Assembly: GCA_023387245.1 (NCBI GenBank)
Contig: JAEWIH010000058.1
Coordinates: 1 to 22,248 of the forward strand
Direction: 5' to 3'
DNA: 22,248 bases
Source: Bacillota bacterium
GTDB taxonomy: Bacteria > Bacillota_I > Bacilli_A > Erysipelotrichales > Erysipelotrichaceae
A model generated the notes under the pieces. The model was given only the letters and a program-made list of their open reading frames with translations, had not been told where the DNA came from and ran no database searches. Each line of letters begins with the position of its first letter. Position 1 is the first letter of the stretch. A program made the translations under genes and the position numbers. Positions 6,556-15,817 of this stretch are shown piece by piece.

Positions 6556-7882
6556 AACTACGCTTAGCTTTTAGTGACTTCAATTTAGCCCGCTCTTTTT
6601 GTTGTTGTCTAATTGATTCCTTAATTAACTCACGCTTTTTCTTGCGCTTTATTGATTCAATTAAGGCTTTATGCTTTTTCTTATAATTAGGCTTAACTTT
6701 TGCTTTATCTTTTTTATTTAAACGCACTATTTCTAAATCAACAACATTTCTTTTTTTGCGAACATAAAAATGTTCTACTGTTTTTAAACCTTCTGGACTA
6801 AATTTCTGAAATATAAACTTCAATCCTTGATTTTGTAACTGAGAAATATTACCAAGATCTTTTTCACTAACAAAACAGTAACAACTTCCATCACGACCAT
6901 TACGCCCCGTTCTACCTGCTCGATGTAAATAATAATTTAATTCATGTGGAAAACCACAACTAATAACATGACTAACATATGGCAAATCAATACCGCGTGC
7001 CAAAATATCACTAGCTACAATTAATGGATACTCTACACTTTGAATTTGTTTAAATATTTGTTTACGTCTTCTAGCATCTAAATCCGAATGCATTTCTAAT
7101 AATTTAAATCCTGCTTTTTTTAAATCACTAGCAATATTATTAACTTCATCTTTTTTATTAGCAAAAATAATACAGCCTGAATAATTAATCTGTTGAAATA
7201 ATTTAATAATTAAATTACTATAACTTAAATGTTTTTTCTCTATTAAAATATGCTTAACATTAGGATCAAATTTATCACCTTTATCGGAATTAATAATTTG
7301 AGGACGTAATCTTTTTCTTAAAATTTGTTCTAATATAGGAGGATAAGTCGCAGAAAATGTCATAGTAAATACTTTATCATTCATATTATCTAAAATAGCT
7401 AATACCTCATCTAAAAAACCAAATTCCCAAATCATATCAGCTTCATCAATAATTAAAGTATCAACTAAATCTAAACGCAAATATCCTTTAGAAAATAAAT
7501 CCCAAATTCTACCACTAGTCCCAATCACAATATGTGCTAAATTATCACTCATAGCCAATAATCTTTCTTGGCCACCAACAATTAAATCAATTTTTAAATC
7601 AGGTAATATTTTAATCATCTGCTTACTAAATTCATAAACTTGATAAGCTAATTCACGAGTAGGTAATAATATTAATACTTGAGTTTTATTTTTAGAAACA
7701 TCGATTTTATCAATAATTGGAAATAAAAAAGCATGTGTTTTACCAGAACCAGTAGGAGCATTAACTAATAAATTTTTTTTACGTAACAAAGCTAAAGGAT
7801 AAACTTTATTTTGAACACTACTTAATTCTTTAAAACCTTCTAATTCAAATAACTTTAAAGCATTATTTTTTAATAACATCAT
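6548..7882 (-). CDS. cshB: DEAD-box RNA helicase, CshB-like
   Basis: A 444-residue ATP-dependent RNA helicase, probably acting in ribosome assembly or RNA decay at low temperature. The Q motif region is GFKELSSVQNKVYPLAL. Motif I is APTGSGKT (42-49), motif Ia PTREL, motif II DEAD (146-149), motif III SAT (177-179), and motif VI HRAGRTGR (320-327). A strongly basic tail (about 375-444) with many Lys and Arg is a likely RNA-binding extension. Two adjacent ATGs exist, at 7882 and 7879; GGAGG sits 4 and 7 bases before them, so either could be used. The frame extends to 7927 within trmK without support. It overlaps trmK by 20 bases. Assignment to CshB relies on neighbourhood (trmK-sigA) and tail type. 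Confidence 0.9.
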   Translation of the reverse strand: MMLLKNNALKLFELEGFKELSSVQNKVYPLALLRKKNLLVNAPTGSGKTHAFLFPIIDKIDVSKNKTQVLILLPTRELAYQVYEFSKQMIKILPDLKIDLIVGGQERLLAMSDNLAHIVIGTSGRIWDLFSKGYLRLDLVDTLIIDEADMIWEFGFLDEVLAILDNMNDKVFTMTFSATYPPILEQILRKRLRPQIINSDKGDKFDPNVKHILIEKKHLSYSNLIIKLFQQINYSGCIIFANKKDEVNNIASDLKKAGFKLLEMHSDLDARRRKQIFKQIQSVEYPLIVASDILARGIDLPYVSHVISCGFPHELNYYLHRAGRTGRNGRDGSCYCFVSEKDLGNISQLQNQGLKFIFQKFSPEGLKTVEHFYVRKKRNVVDLEIVRLNKKDKAKVKPNYKKKHKALIESIKRKKKRELIKESIRQQQKERAKLKSLKAKRSYE

Positions 7883-8516
7883 TATTCCTCCTTTCAATAA
7901 TATTTTTTGCGTAGGCAAATAAATCATAATGATTATGGTAAAAATTAATTTTATTTAAATTATACATAATCCAATCATAATTATTTAAATGTTGATAATT
8001 AAATCCAAATAACATTTGTAAACGATTGAGATAACAGTATTTATTACTAAAAACTATTTTTAAAATAGGATAATAAATATCGTTATCCGAAATTAATATA
8101 TCTTCTATAATCTCAAAACCTATACTATATAACCAATATCTTAAATGCGACACTTTAGTTTGAGGTTGCAAAATAATATATTTCGCTCCAGTAAACTTCT
8201 CAAAACTATTAATCATAATTTGAATAATTAAATCACTACCCATACCAGCAATAATAATTGCTTCTGGATTAATATTTAAAGCCAAAAGACCATCACTAAG
8301 TAACGGCCTTATTTTATTATTATACTCATTTTTATTAATATTTTGAATAGCCTTATTTAATGGAGACATTTTATTATCAATAGCCCATAACTCTTTAACT
8401 AAACCTCTTTTAGCTAATTCAATAACTACTAAACCATGATCACAACCAACATCAGCTAAACTATTAACATTATCAATTAAATCACAAATTTTTAATAACC
8501 GATTAGATAACTTCAT
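7863..8516 (-). CDS. trmK: tRNA (adenine22-N1)-methyltransferase TrmK
   Basis: A 217-residue SAM-dependent enzyme that makes m1A22 in tRNA. The SAM-binding loop is LADVGCDHGLVVIELAKRG (20-38), followed by the acidic strand end WAID (44-47). AGMGSDLI (90-97) and LQPQTKVSHLRYWL (116-129) are signature family motifs, with GFEIIED after them. The C-terminal part (about 158-217) is a helical extension rich in Asn and Tyr, as in the TrmK coiled-coil domain. The start is one base after the sigA stop, and the gene runs 20 bases into cshB. The ribosome site is weak (AGAG). Genomic pairing with sigA is widespread in Firmicutes and supports the call. Confidence 0.92.
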   Translation of the reverse strand: MKLSNRLLKICDLIDNVNSLADVGCDHGLVVIELAKRGLVKELWAIDNKMSPLNKAIQNINKNEYNNKIRPLLSDGLLALNINPEAIIIAGMGSDLIIQIMINSFEKFTGAKYIILQPQTKVSHLRYWLYSIGFEIIEDILISDNDIYYPILKIVFSNKYCYLNRLQMLFGFNYQHLNNYDWIMYNLNKINFYHNHYDLFAYAKNIIERRNNDVIKK

Positions 8517-8517
8517 A

Positions 8518-9867
8518 TTAATTTTTCTCTAAAAAAGTTCTTAAACGCTTAGAACGAGAAGGATGTTTTAATTTTCTCAAAGCTTTTGCTTCTATTTGTC
8601 TAATTCTTTCTCTAGTAACATTAAATTCCTTACCAACCTCTTCCAATGTTCGAGTTCTTCCATCATATAATCCAAAGCGTAAACGTAAAACTTTTTCTTC
8701 ACGATCCGTTAAACCTTCTAAAACAACATTAATTTCTGATTTTAACAATTCATTATTAGCATAAGCAGCAGGACTCATGACATCTTTATCTTCAATAAAA
8801 TCACCTAAATGACTATCATCTTCCTCACCTATCGGTGTTTCTAAACTAACTGGCTCCATCGCAATTCGATGAATTTCCCTAACTTTATCAGCAGTAATGT
8901 TACCCATCTCTGCCGCAATTTCTTCTGGACTCGGTTCTCTTCCTAAAACCTGTACTAAATTACGTTGAATTCTTGTCAATTTATTAATCGTTTCTACCAT
9001 ATGAACTGGAATTCTAATAGTTCGAGCTTGATCAGCAATCGCTCTTGTAATAGCTTGTCTAATCCACCATGTAGCATATGTAGAAAACTTAAAACCTTTA
9101 GTATAATCAAACTTTTCGACTGCTTTTACTAATCCCATATTACCTTCTTGAATTAAATCCAAAAAAGCCATTCCCCTACCAACATATTTTTTAGCCAAAG
9201 AAACTACTAATCGTAAATTACGCGTAATTAAAACACTTCTAGCATCTAATCCATCTTGATAATTAGCCTTACATTTATTAATATATTCACTCATTCGCTC
9301 ATCATCAATATAATATTCACTTAAAATATCAATCATTTTAGCTACATCTTTTAACTTAGGATCGTAATCATCTAGTTGAGCATACATTTCTTTAAATATA
9401 TTTTCAGCTGTTAAATAATTTTGAATACTTCTCGCTAAATCCGATTCTTCGTTAGCTTCCAATAATTTATTAGCACCAATTTGAGTTAAATACAATTTTA
9501 CCGAATCATTAACTTTAATATTTTTAAAATCGACACCACTTTGATTATTCAATTCATGACTAAAAGCACCATCAACTTCATAAAATCCATCTTCATCCGT
9601 TTCATCATCCAAATAATAATCATTATCGTCATCAGACATTAAAGAAACATCGTCATCTAAAATTTCAATATCATCACTTTCATCACTAACATTAATATTT
9701 TGACTAGCAAACCACTGAATTAAATCTTCATAATCATCATCACTCATATCTAAATGATCAATCGCTTTATCAAGCTCCATTTGACTAATCCGATTATTAT
9801 TTTTAGCCAACTCAATAAATTCTAGTTTTAATTCATCTAAACTTTTATAATCTCTATTTTTAGACAT
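8518..9867 (-). CDS. sigA: Primary sigma factor SigA (RpoD)
   Basis: The housekeeping sigma factor of RNA polymerase, 449 residues. Region 1.1 lies at about 1-60 and is followed by an acidic Asp-rich spacer (61-94). Region 1.2 is near 119-150. Region 2 (212-290) contains the near-invariant [18 protein letters not shown], the [14 protein letters not shown] -10-binding helix and [10 protein letters not shown]. Region 3 is 291-370, with [11 protein letters not shown]. Region 4 (383-449) contains [15 protein letters not shown] and the -35-binding [20 protein letters not shown]. Between 1.2 and 2.1 (about 152-203) is an insert of roughly 50 residues absent from B. subtilis SigA. The start has GGAGG. 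It sits 11 bases after dnaG and 1 base before trmK. Confidence 0.98.
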   Translation of the reverse strand: MSKNRDYKSLDELKLEFIELAKNNNRISQMELDKAIDHLDMSDDDYEDLIQWFASQNINVSDESDDIEILDDDVSLMSDDDNDYYLDDETDEDGFYEVDGAFSHELNNQSGVDFKNIKVNDSVKLYLTQIGANKLLEANEESDLARSIQNYLTAENIFKEMYAQLDDYDPKLKDVAKMIDILSEYYIDDERMSEYINKCKANYQDGLDARSVLITRNLRLVVSLAKKYVGRGMAFLDLIQEGNMGLVKAVEKFDYTKGFKFSTYATWWIRQAITRAIADQARTIRIPVHMVETINKLTRIQRNLVQVLGREPSPEEIAAEMGNITADKVREIHRIAMEPVSLETPIGEEDDSHLGDFIEDKDVMSPAAYANNELLKSEINVVLEGLTDREEKVLRLRFGLYDGRTRTLEEVGKEFNVTRERIRQIEAKALRKLKHPSRSKRLRTFLEKN

Positions 9868-9878
9868 TTATACCTCCA

Positions 9879-11615
9879 TTATGATTTTTTTAAAATCAAC
9901 AATTTTTTTAATAATTCTAACGTTTCTTGATCATTACTATTAGAATTTATTTTACTTGTCAATAAATTATAGCTACTTTTTTTCTTCAAAGACAACACCA
10001 TTTCAACATTAGACCTAAAAGTATTATCATTTTTAGGAAATTGAAACAATTCACTAGTAGTTACTTCAATTAATACATCTTTCATTAATTGAGATAAATC
10101 AGAATTCAATAATGTAGCAATAACCATAGTATCATTAGTTTTATAATATTCAATAATCTTTAATGCTAGTATATTCATCTCTGGATGCAATAAACCATTT
10201 AAAGTCATAATATATAAATCAACATAATATTTACCTAATAATAAATGCGAAATAATTTGTTTTTCACAAAGCAAAACTTTATTAGACTCAATAATTTTAG
10301 ACTCAACTTTACTACTTTTCTTTTTACTTACACTAACCGATTTACTTAATTCATTTCTTAAATCATCATTACTAAAACCAATTTTATTCGATAATATACT
10401 AATAACATGAGATAATTCTAAAGAATTATCAATCAACATGTTTTTAGAAACAAAATTAACTATTTCAATTTTATTATCAAAACTAGAGAGTCCATACAAA
10501 CTAATCGCATAATCAATAATAAATTCATACCAATCGATAGTATTATTTAATAAATCAAACAAGGCTTGATTACCTAAATTTCGCACTATTTCATCGGGAT
10601 CTAGCCCACTTTGATTATTAATAATATTAAATTTAATCTGTTGTTTACGCAAAATCAAACCTGTATTTAGTGTTGCCTTTAATCCAGCATCATCACTATC
10701 GAAACACAAACAAATAGGACAATTCATTTTTTTGAGTAAATAAGCATGATCGATAGTAAAAGCAGTACCTAAACTAGCCACAACTTTTTTTACACCAATC
10801 TTGTTGAAGGCTAAAACATCCATAACTCCTTCACATACATATAAAACTTCTTTATTTAAATTATGATCTAAACAATTTTGATAATTATATAATATTTTTG
10901 ATTTTTGAAAATGTTTGGCTGAAGAACTATTTATATATTTAGCATCATCATCACCTAAAGCCCGAGCACTAAAGCCTACTATTCTAAAAAAACGATCAAT
11001 AATTGGAAAAATGATTCGATTATTTAAAAAAGAATAATATCCATAATCTTTTTCAATCACTAAATTACTATCAATAATCACTTGATGACTAAAACCTTTA
11101 GATATTAAATAATTATAAATATCAAAATTATAATCACAAAAACCGATTTGAAAATTATCAATTATTTCGCTATCCAATTGTCTATTTTGAATAAATTTTA
11201 AAGCTTGATCAGATAGTTGATGTTTTAATTGATAAATGAATAAATCATTAGCAGCTTTTAAACACTCATATATAGGTAATAATTGTTGTTCTTGTTGAGA
11301 ATAAAAATTAACTTGATCAATATCACTAACATCAATACCATTTATTTTAGCTAATTTAAAAATCGCTTCACTAAATTCTATCTTTTCATATCTTTGAATA
11401 AAATTAGCTACATTACCCTTAGCACCACAAGCAAAACAATGAAATAATTTATGACTAGGAGAAATTGACATACTAGGTTTATGATCATCATGAAAAGGAC
11501 ATACACAGCGATAATTTTTACCAGCCGGTTCAACTTTTATATATTGACCAATTACATCAACAATATCAGACTGCTTAATAATTTCATCTATTTCTTGACG
11601 ACTAAATTTTCTCAT
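9879..11615 (-). CDS. dnaG: DNA primase DnaG
   Basis: Makes RNA primers at the replication fork; 578 residues. The N-terminal CHC2 zinc finger uses Cys39, His42, Cys60 and Cys63 (CPFH ... CFAC). The TOPRIM core has Glu262-Gly263 in [11 protein letters not shown] and the metal-binding Asp306/Asp308 in CFDSDDAG. The C-terminal 150 or so residues form a divergent helical region expected to contact the DnaB/DnaC helicase. The start is ATG 11615, 14 bases inside the glyQS end, with no clear ribosome site, so coupled translation is likely. The stop is 11 bases before sigA. The dnaG-sigA pair is the classic macromolecular synthesis operon, here without rpsU, which lies separately at 18519. Confidence 0.97.
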   Translation of the reverse strand: MRKFSRQEIDEIIKQSDIVDVIGQYIKVEPAGKNYRCVCPFHDDHKPSMSISPSHKLFHCFACGAKGNVANFIQRYEKIEFSEAIFKLAKINGIDVSDIDQVNFYSQQEQQLLPIYECLKAANDLFIYQLKHQLSDQALKFIQNRQLDSEIIDNFQIGFCDYNFDIYNYLISKGFSHQVIIDSNLVIEKDYGYYSFLNNRIIFPIIDRFFRIVGFSARALGDDDAKYINSSSAKHFQKSKILYNYQNCLDHNLNKEVLYVCEGVMDVLAFNKIGVKKVVASLGTAFTIDHAYLLKKMNCPICLCFDSDDAGLKATLNTGLILRKQQIKFNIINNQSGLDPDEIVRNLGNQALFDLLNNTIDWYEFIIDYAISLYGLSSFDNKIEIVNFVSKNMLIDNSLELSHVISILSNKIGFSNDDLRNELSKSVSVSKKKSSKVESKIIESNKVLLCEKQIISHLLLGKYYVDLYIMTLNGLLHPEMNILALKIIEYYKTNDTMVIATLLNSDLSQLMKDVLIEVTTSELFQFPKNDNTFRSNVEMVLSLKKKSSYNLLTSKINSNSNDQETLELLKKLLILKKS

Positions 11616-12978
11616 AAATCAATTTAGAACTAATATATGGAATAACTTGATCAATAGACATCCGAATTTGTTCCATAGTATCACGATCACGAATAGTAAT
11701 ACAATTATCCTCTAAACTATCAAAATCAACTGTTATACAATAAGGAGTCCCTATTTGATCTTGACGTCGATATCTTTTACCAATTGAGCCACTTTCATCA
11801 TAATCACACATAAAAAATTGAGATAAATGATTATATAAATCTTGAGCTTTATCGGCTAGTTTTTTAGATAGAGGTAGTATCGCTACTTTATAAGGAGCAA
11901 GTAAAGGCGATAATTTTAAAACTATACGACTATCATTTTCAGCTAATTGTTCTTGATGATAAGCTTCTGTCAAAAAGGCTAACATTAATCTTTCTACTCC
12001 AACCGCAGGTTCAATAGTATAAGGAATATATTTTTCATTAGTAATCGGATCCAAATATTCCATTGATTGTGATGAATGTAATTGATGTTGTTTTAAATCA
12101 AAATCAGTCCTATCAGCAATTCCCCATAACTCATCAAATCCCCAAGGGAATCGATATTCGATATCACAAGTAGCTACCGAATAATGAGACAACTCTTCTT
12201 TATCATGTTCTCTTAATGTTAAATTATTTTCATTCAATCCTAAATAAACTAACCATTTATAACAAAAATCTTTCCAATATGCATACCACTCTAAATCACT
12301 ACCCGGTTTAGTGAAAAATTCTAGTTCCATTTGTTCAAATTCACGAGTCCTAAAAATTAATTGACCAGGTGTAATTTCATTTCTAAAACTTTTACCAATT
12401 TGACCAATACCAAAAGGCACTTTTTTACGCATCGATCTTTGAACATTTTTAAAATTAACAAACATACCCTGAGCTGTTTCTGGCCGTAAATAAATAGTAT
12501 TACTACTAGCCTCAGTAACTCCTTGAAAAGTTTTAAACATTAAATTAAATTGGCGAATATCGGTAAAATCATGATGATTACAATTTGGACAATTAATATT
12601 ATTAGCATCAATATATTCTTTCATTTGAGTTAAAGACATTTTAGACACTGGCGCATTAGCATCAAATTCTTCAATTAATTTATCGGCACGATGACGCGTT
12701 TTACAATGTTTACAATCCATCAATGGATCAGAAAAATTCGACAAATGGCCTGAAGCTTCCCAAACTTTAGGATTCATTAAAATAGCAGACTGAATACCTA
12801 CATTATATGGATTAGCTTGTATAAAATAATGCCACCACAATTTCTTAATATTATCTTTTAATTCAATACCAAGCGGACCAAAATCCCAAGTATTACTTAA
12901 ACCCCCATATATTTCAGATCCTTGAAAAACAAAGCCATTTTGCTTTAAAAAACTTGACAATTGTTCTAAACTAACCAT
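11602..12978 (-). CDS. glyQS: Glycyl-tRNA synthetase, single-chain alpha2 type
   Basis: Charges tRNA-Gly; 458 residues, class II. This is the eukaryote/archaea-like homodimeric enzyme, unlike the two-subunit GlyQ/GlyS at the same place in B. subtilis. Visible marks are [14 protein letters not shown] (24-37), zinc ligands Cys89/Cys92 and Cys130/Cys133, and [12 protein letters not shown] (165-176). Motif 2 runs through FRNE (198-201) and [14 protein letters not shown] (209-222), and motif 3 is [13 protein letters not shown] (323-335). The C-terminal anticodon-binding domain shows KVAILPL and [12 protein letters not shown]. The ATG has a strong AGGAGG. The gap to recO is 9 bases, and the end overlaps dnaG by 14. 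The alpha2 type is typical of Mollicutes and relatives, which helps place the organism. Confidence 0.97.
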   Translation of the reverse strand: MVSLEQLSSFLKQNGFVFQGSEIYGGLSNTWDFGPLGIELKDNIKKLWWHYFIQANPYNVGIQSAILMNPKVWEASGHLSNFSDPLMDCKHCKTRHRADKLIEEFDANAPVSKMSLTQMKEYIDANNINCPNCNHHDFTDIRQFNLMFKTFQGVTEASSNTIYLRPETAQGMFVNFKNVQRSMRKKVPFGIGQIGKSFRNEITPGQLIFRTREFEQMELEFFTKPGSDLEWYAYWKDFCYKWLVYLGLNENNLTLREHDKEELSHYSVATCDIEYRFPWGFDELWGIADRTDFDLKQHQLHSSQSMEYLDPITNEKYIPYTIEPAVGVERLMLAFLTEAYHQEQLAENDSRIVLKLSPLLAPYKVAILPLSKKLADKAQDLYNHLSQFFMCDYDESGSIGKRYRRQDQIGTPYCITVDFDSLEDNCITIRDRDTMEQIRMSIDQVIPYISSKLIYEKI

Positions 12979-12987
12979 TTAATCCTC

Positions 12988-13674
12988 CTATAAGTTAATT
13001 TCATTGCTATATAATTTAATTGTAGTATGAAATATAAAATAATCAATTACAATTTTACAAATAACTTCATCTATTATAACATTTTTAAAACGATCTTTAT
13101 ACTCTAAACCGCCTTTAAATATTCTTCTTAATATTTTTAAGTAATCCAAATCGTGTTGGTTATTTAAACTATAAATAAAGCCACCATCTTTAATTGAAAA
13201 ATAATTAACTTTAAAGCCTTTAGTAACTACATCACCATCAACAAAAGGGCTTAGTCCATTCATTTTCAATATATCACTAATAAATAAACATAATAATAAA
13301 TTATGATCATAAATATAAATATTACTAATTATTTCATAATATGTCTTATATAAATTTAAATCACTTTTAATATAATTTTTAATAATTTCATTAATCATTA
13401 AGCCGGTTTTTAAATATTGATATTCATACCAACCAACATAAGATTTAATAATGCTAGCCTCTTTAACTCGATAAAAATCATTCCCCATTTTAATTAATAT
13501 TAAATCTAAATGATTATACAACACAAAAAGACTAACAAATTTGCTTTTTGCTTTATAATAACCTTTTAATAAAACACTAACAAAACCTTTATCTGTAATT
13601 AAGGTTACAATTTTATCATACTCATTATAATCAACTTCACTAATAACAAATCCTAAAAAACGTTCACTATTCAT
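12988..13674 (-). CDS. recO: DNA repair protein RecO
   Basis: A RecFOR pathway mediator that loads RecA on SSB-coated DNA; about 228 residues. The N-terminal OB fold reads RFLGFVISEVDYNEYDKIVTLITDKG, here split at its two halves, with the family hallmark DYxExDKIVTL; LLKGYYKAKSKF follows. The C-terminal helical part retains LPF-like NGLSPFVDG and YFSIKDGGFIY, the place where many RecO proteins have CxxCG and a second CxxC. All four cysteines are absent here, so no zinc finger. I prefer ATG 13674, which overlaps the era stop by 8 bases and matches the usual N-terminus; ATG 13686 would add four residues. The sequence is divergent, so identity rests on the N-terminus and the era-recO-gly neighbourhood. 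Confidence 0.88.
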   Translation of the reverse strand: MNSERFLGFVISEVDYNEYDKIVTLITDKGFVSVLLKGYYKAKSKFVSLFVLYNHLDLILIKMGNDFYRVKEASIIKSYVGWYEYQYLKTGLMINEIIKNYIKSDLNLYKTYYEIISNIYIYDHNLLLCLFISDILKMNGLSPFVDGDVVTKGFKVNYFSIKDGGFIYSLNNQHDLDYLKILRRIFKGGLEYKDRFKNVIIDEVICKIVIDYFIFHTTIKLYSNEINL

Positions 13675-14554
13675 AACCGAATTCATTCATTTTATTTAAA
13701 CGATTACGCCAATCTTCTTCAACCCTAACATACAATTCACAATTAACAGTTTTATTAAATATTTTTCTCAATTTTCTTTGAGAATTTAAACGTATCATTT
13801 TAATTTTTTGGCCACCCTTACCAATGACCATCCCTTTATGCCTAAATCTAGCCACTATAATTAAAGCTCTTATATAAATCTTATCTTCAAAATCTTGAAT
13901 TTCTTCAATCAAAACACTACTATGATGAGGCAATTCTTGATCAGTAGCATATAATAATTGTTGACGAATAATTTCTTCAACTCTAAATACTAACGATTTA
14001 TCTATTAACATATCGGAATCAAAATAAGGATGACCAACCGGTATTTTATTTAATAAAGTAGTTAATAAAGTTTCAATATTATTTTTAGTAACAGTAGAAA
14101 TTGGCATAATTTCATCAAATAAATCAAGTTTATAAATTTTTTCTAAATACAATAAAACTTTTTCTTTTTTTAAAAGATCAATCTTATTTAATACCGCAAT
14201 TTTATAACCAGAAAAATTAATATTTTTTAATCGCTCTAAAATTTCACACTCTGCTTTATTAAATAAATTATTACCATCAAAAACAAAAACTAACACATCA
14301 CTATCTTCTAATTGCCCATAACTGGTTTTATTTAAATAACGACCAAAATCATCTTTAGGTTTATGGATGCCAGGCGTATCAACAATAATTAATTGATAAT
14401 CTTTGTCATTAATAATACCTGAAATCGCATGACGAGTAGTCTGAGCTTTAGGAGTAACTATTGCTACTTCGTTTTTAACTAAACTATTTAACAAACTGCT
14501 TTTGCCAGCATTAGGTTGACCGATTAAAGTAACAAATCCACATCTAAATTCCAT
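13667..14554 (-). CDS. era: GTPase Era
   Basis: An essential GTPase for 30S maturation that binds the 16S rRNA 3' end; 295 residues. G1 is GQPNAGKS (12-19), G2 the TTRH turn (39-42), G3 DTPG (59-62) followed by IHKPKDDFGR, and G4 NKID (123-126). The C-terminal KH domain contains MVIGKGGQKIKMI and the terminal block YVRVEEDWRN. Length matches the family (about 300). The ATG shares one base with the cdd stop (TAATG). Its own last codons (GYE-stop) overlap the recO start. With ybeY upstream in the same transcript, two rRNA-processing factors are co-expressed. Confidence 0.98.
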   Translation of the reverse strand: MEFRCGFVTLIGQPNAGKSSLLNSLVKNEVAIVTPKAQTTRHAISGIINDKDYQLIIVDTPGIHKPKDDFGRYLNKTSYGQLEDSDVLVFVFDGNNLFNKAECEILERLKNINFSGYKIAVLNKIDLLKKEKVLLYLEKIYKLDLFDEIMPISTVTKNNIETLLTTLLNKIPVGHPYFDSDMLIDKSLVFRVEEIIRQQLLYATDQELPHHSSVLIEEIQDFEDKIYIRALIIVARFRHKGMVIGKGGQKIKMIRLNSQRKLRKIFNKTVNCELYVRVEEDWRNRLNKMNEFGYE

Positions 14555-14958
14555 TATTCTAAATCCTTATCCGAAAATTGCATCGGCAATAATTCATGAA
14601 TATTTGTTTCCATAAATTCTGTTTTATTACTCAATAAAATTGGTGTATCTTGATTTATTAACTCGCTCAATACTTGCCGACAAATACCACATGGACCAGC
14701 TAAAATTTTACCCGAACTTACAATCGCAATTGCTTCAATATCAGACTTTTTATAGCCATTACTATAACAACTAAACAAAGCATTTCTTTCAGCACAACTA
14801 GTTCCTCCAAAACTAGCATTTTCAATATTAGCTCCTAAAAATGTATTACCATCTTTACATAAAACACAACTTCCTACATAATAGTGTGAATATGGAGCAT
14901 AAGCATTTTCCATTGCTAAAAAAGCTTTATCAACTAAAAATTGATATTTATGACTCAT
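14554..14958 (-). CDS. cdd: Cytidine deaminase
   Basis: Converts cytidine and deoxycytidine to uridine forms in pyrimidine salvage; 134 residues, the small tetrameric type. The zinc site is Cys55-Ala-Glu57 (TSCAERNALF) with Glu57 as proton shuttle, plus Cys90 and Cys93 in GPCGICRQVL. The substrate-binding motif GANIENASFGGT precedes it. The N-terminus AYAPYSHYYVG is typical. ATG 14958 has GGAGG formed by the last codons of dgkA and overlaps the dgkA stop as ATGA. The dgkA-cdd-era order is classic in Bacilli. Confidence 0.97.
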   Translation of the reverse strand: MSHKYQFLVDKAFLAMENAYAPYSHYYVGSCVLCKDGNTFLGANIENASFGGTSCAERNALFSCYSNGYKKSDIEAIAIVSSGKILAGPCGICRQVLSELINQDTPILLSNKTEFMETNIHELLPMQFSDKDLE

Positions 14959-15299
14959 AATTTACCTCCTTGATATTGAATCACTAATAAAATTAAAGCT
15001 ATTATACAAGCAAATATTACAGAAATTAAAACTATGCCAGCACTCATATCTTTAATTTTTTTAATAAGCGGATTATAATCTTTTGAATATAAATCACATA
15101 ATTTTTCAATAACACAATTAAAAGCTTCACTAATTAATACTAAACTTGAACAAACTAAGATCCATAAAAATTGATTAAGACTGAGCTTAATGATAATGCC
15201 ATAAATAATCGATAAAATCAAACCAAAAATATGTAGACCAAATGATTTATCCAATAATAAATATATTATACCTACAACAGCATTTTTTATTCGTTTCAT
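14955..15299 (-). CDS. dgkA: Undecaprenol/diacylglycerol kinase (DgkA family)
   Basis: A small integral membrane kinase of 114 residues. In Gram-positives this family mainly phosphorylates undecaprenol, feeding the lipid carrier for wall synthesis (established for B. subtilis and S. mutans). Three membrane segments lie at about 22-37, 43-57 and 87-107. The catalytic signature is EAFNCVIEKLCDL (58-70), with Glu58, Asn61, Glu65 and Asp69, followed by Lys83-Asp84 in KIKDMSAG. The start and stop both overlap neighbours as ATGA (ybeY and cdd). Being in one transcript with the PBP ties lipid-carrier recycling to cross-linking. Confidence 0.95.
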   Translation of the reverse strand: MKRIKNAVVGIIYLLLDKSFGLHIFGLILSIIYGIIIKLSLNQFLWILVCSSLVLISEAFNCVIEKLCDLYSKDYNPLIKKIKDMSAGIVLISVIFACIIALILLVIQYQGGKL

Positions 15300-15727
15300 C
15301 TTCTAGCAATATCTTTCAAAACTTCATCTTGTAAAGAAAACATTTCTTTTTCTTCTAATTCAGTATGATGATCGTATCCTAATAAATGTAAACAACCATG
15401 CACTACTAAAAAACAAAATTCCCTTTTTAAAGAATGTCCAAAATCGTGAGCTTGACTAACTATTTTATCAACATTAATAAAAATATCTCCTAAATATTTT
15501 TCATCACTATCATCAACAAAAGTTAAAATATCAGTACTCCGATTTATATTACGATATTGATTATTCATTTCGTGCATTGTTTTATCATTAATTAAAATTA
15601 TTGTTAAATCATTTAAAATCTTTGGATTGGACGTTAATTTATAAATATTTTGAATAAGCGGATTTAAAAATTTACGATAATTATTCCACTTTTTATCAAC
15701 ACCATCTAATATTAATCTTTTTGCCAT
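15296..15727 (-). CDS. ybeY: Endoribonuclease YbeY
   Basis: A zinc-dependent rRNA maturation and quality-control nuclease of 143 residues. The metal motif HGCLHLLGYDH provides His110, His114 and His120. The upstream block STDILTFVDD (64-73) and GDIFINVD (80-87) are family signatures. It is the promoter-proximal gene of the long operon. The start ATG 15727 has AGGTGAT 4 bases upstream. Its stop overlaps dgkA as ATGA. In B. subtilis yqfF/pgpH lies between phoH and ybeY (from memory); that gene is absent here, replaced by the divergent transporter. Confidence 0.97.
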   Translation of the reverse strand: MAKRLILDGVDKKWNNYRKFLNPLIQNIYKLTSNPKILNDLTIILINDKTMHEMNNQYRNINRSTDILTFVDDSDEKYLGDIFINVDKIVSQAHDFGHSLKREFCFLVVHGCLHLLGYDHHTELEEKEMFSLQDEVLKDIARR

Positions 15728-15743
15728 TTAATCACCTAATTAA

Positions 15744-15752
15744 ATTATATCA
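15744..15752 (-). promoter_or_regulatory. Extended -10 promoter of the ybeY-to-PBP operon
   Basis: TGATATAAT on the minus strand is an exact extended -10 (TG-N-TATAAT). I see no good -35 at 17 bases. The predicted start near 15737 would place the AGGTGAT ribosome site right at the RNA 5' end, so the leader would be about 10 bases. It is the only visible promoter for eleven genes; internal promoters within genes are possible. Confidence 0.5.
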
Positions 15753-15759
15753 TAATCAA

Positions 15760-15789
15760 TTGTAAAATAAATTAAATGTTTGTTATAAT
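15760..15789 (+). promoter_or_regulatory. Divergent SigA promoter for the Na/Pi transporter
   Basis: TTGTAA (15760-15765), an 18-base spacer and TATAAT (15784-15789), which is also preceded by TG at the extended position (TGTTATAAT). The predicted start near 15796 leaves a leader of about 22 bases with GAGG before the ATG. It lies back to back with the ybeY promoter, about 8 bases apart. Confidence 0.7.
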
Positions 15790-15817
15790 GATAACGATAT
15801 AAAAGTGAGGAACATAT

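Noticed and set aside
15781..15800. GTTAT-N4-ATAAC inverted repeat over the transporter -10, Fur/PhoB-like operator
   Set aside because: Arms of five A/T-rich bases largely made by the TATAAT itself; no match to a known box strong enough to claim.
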